17,971 bases of DNA from JACZQZ01 sp046756945 (lineage in GTDB: Bacteria; Pseudomonadota; Alphaproteobacteria; Rhodospirillales; 2-02-FULL-58-16). The first letter of the stretch is position 1; each line of letters starts with the position of its first letter. The position numbers and the translations under genes were made by a program. The notes under the pieces are model-generated. The model saw only the letters and a program-made list of their open reading frames with translations, was not told the origin of the DNA and made no database searches. Below, one piece after another: positions 17,049 to 17,971 of the stretch. The DNA lies in assembly GCA_046756945.1 (NCBI GenBank), contig JBHHXI010000058.1:1-17971 (forward strand), written 5' to 3'.

Positions 17049-17971
17049 ATGCCCGAATTCTGGGTCAATTCCGGATTCCACCTGCTCGAGCGCGATGGCG
17101 ACGGCCATCTCGCCGTCACCGACGACTTCCTGCGCGCCTACCTCATGCGCCCGGAGATGCGCCCGGTGGCCGACTCCTGCGCCGCCGAGCGCGCCCTGCA
17201 CGGCGCGCTGGCGGACGATCCCCGGGCCCCGGTCGCGCCGCCCAGGATCGCCGAGATCGCCGACGCCGACGCCCGCGAGAACTACCAGGTGCTGCTCGCC
17301 TTCCGCGACCGGCTGGTGGCGGCGGGCACGGTGGAAGCCTGTTACATGGCCCTGTTCCGCGAACAGCGGGCGGGCCTGCCGGCCCTGTTCGTCGACCAGA
17401 TGGCGCACGTGATCGTGCGCAACATCCTGGGCCGAGCCCCCGATCCCCTGTGGGCGCGGGCGGGCGAGCTGTTTTTCCGCGAGCAGACGGCCACCGTGCA
17501 GGACGGCCAGATCCTTGTCGCGGACACGGAAACGGTGGAGATGTACCGCACCACCGGCGGCCTCGGCAACCTGGGCCAGCTCGTGGTCGAGGCGGGAACG
17601 GCGCCCAGAACGGTGGAGCTGGACGTGCTCACCCTCGACAACGCGGAGACCTACTGGGGGCGCGACGAACGGCACGACACGGTCCTGGATCTGACGTTCA
17701 CGCGGCCCGGCCTGGACGCGCTGAGCCGGGTGCTGGAGGCGTGGATCGCCCATTTCCTGGAGGTCGCCGTCAGCATCCAGCCGGTGCAGAAGATCGCCGA
17801 CGAGCGCTGGGTGTGGCACACCGGCCTCGACGCCGAGGCCTCGCTCCTGCTCGACGACCTGTACAACCAGGTCGACGTGGGCGAAGAGCGCCTGGAACGT
17901 CTGCTGTCGCTCTTCCGCCTCGAATTCGACGACCCCGGCCTGATGCGCCCCGACATCGCCGGCCGCCCGGT
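17049..17971 (+). CDS. DUF6352-like protein (partial, runs off the window end)
   Basis: The frame is open from ATG 17049 to the last base, giving 307 residues without a stop; the C-terminus is outside the window. The start MPEFWVNSGFHLLERD, then VTDDFLRAYLMRPEM, CAAERALH, ADADARENYQVLLAFRD, LFVDQMAHVIVRN and RAGELFFREQ match what I recall of DUF6352, a proteobacterial family of about 320 aa with no known activity. The later part (residues 180-290) is acidic and leucine-rich, with WHTGLDAEASLLLDDLY. No signal peptide, membrane helix, nucleotide-binding loop or obvious catalytic motif is seen. It sits 13 bases after the DUF1244 gene, so the two are probably co-transcribed. The coding call is secure; the family name comes from memory of the family. 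Confidence 0.75.
   Translation, partial: MPEFWVNSGFHLLERDGDGHLAVTDDFLRAYLMRPEMRPVADSCAAERALHGALADDPRAPVAPPRIAEIADADARENYQVLLAFRDRLVAAGTVEACYMALFREQRAGLPALFVDQMAHVIVRNILGRAPDPLWARAGELFFREQTATVQDGQILVADTETVEMYRTTGGLGNLGQLVVEAGTAPRTVELDVLTLDNAETYWGRDERHDTVLDLTFTRPGLDALSRVLEAWIAHFLEVAVSIQPVQKIADERWVWHTGLDAEASLLLDDLYNQVDVGEERLERLLSLFRLEFDDPGLMRPDIAGRP

Overview
The window is very GC-rich, and nearly all of it is coding sequence with G or C at third codon positions. The gene set points to an alphaproteobacterium, probably of the Rhodospirillales type. The main indicators are the msbA / DUF374 acyltransferase / waaA / lpxK / lpxL-type order, purD divergent from xseA, a DUF1244 protein after purD, and a DUF6352-type protein. 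The taxonomy is inferred from gene content. There is no rRNA, tRNA, CRISPR array, transposase or integrase in the window.

Left part (1-5638). The window opens on the last 23 codons of a PLP enzyme of the Cys/Met-metabolism family. A gap rich in short inverted repeats follows, then a gene fusing a glutaredoxin-like domain to a DinB-like domain. Facing it on the minus strand, 12 bases away, is an FprA/adrenodoxin-reductase-type ferredoxin-NADP+ reductase. Behind that on the same strand lies a translationally coupled korAB pair, a two-subunit 2-oxoacid:ferredoxin oxidoreductase. Together these suggest oxidation of 2-oxoglutarate (or a related 2-oxoacid) with ferredoxin as acceptor, and Fpr passing electrons to NADP+. 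No ferredoxin gene is present.

Middle part (5833-12981, plus strand). pmbA/tldE comes first. A likely promoter then precedes five tightly packed envelope genes: an MsbA-type ABC exporter, a DUF374 acyltransferase, waaA (Kdo transferase), lpxK (lipid A 4'-kinase) and an LpxL-type late acyltransferase. The last four are separated by 22 bases or less, or overlap. This reads as one operon for finishing Kdo-lipid A and flipping it across the inner membrane.

Right part (12985-17971). A secreted M23/LytM-type peptidase and xseA (exonuclease VII large subunit) lie on the minus strand, overlapping by one base. They converge on the lpxL-type gene with three bases between stops. A 72-bp divergent region separates xseA from purD. 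After purD come a small DUF1244 gene and a DUF6352-like gene that runs off the window end.

Most of the window is conserved chromosomal core, and I see no convincing new defence or mobile system. The least explained parts are the glutaredoxin-DinB fusion, the inverted-repeat cluster in front of it, the AT-rich dyad upstream of korA, the DUF374 acyltransferase inside the lipid A operon, and the DUF1244/DUF6352 pair. Start codons are uncertain for the glutaredoxin-DinB gene, korA and msbA; the reasoning is in each entry.
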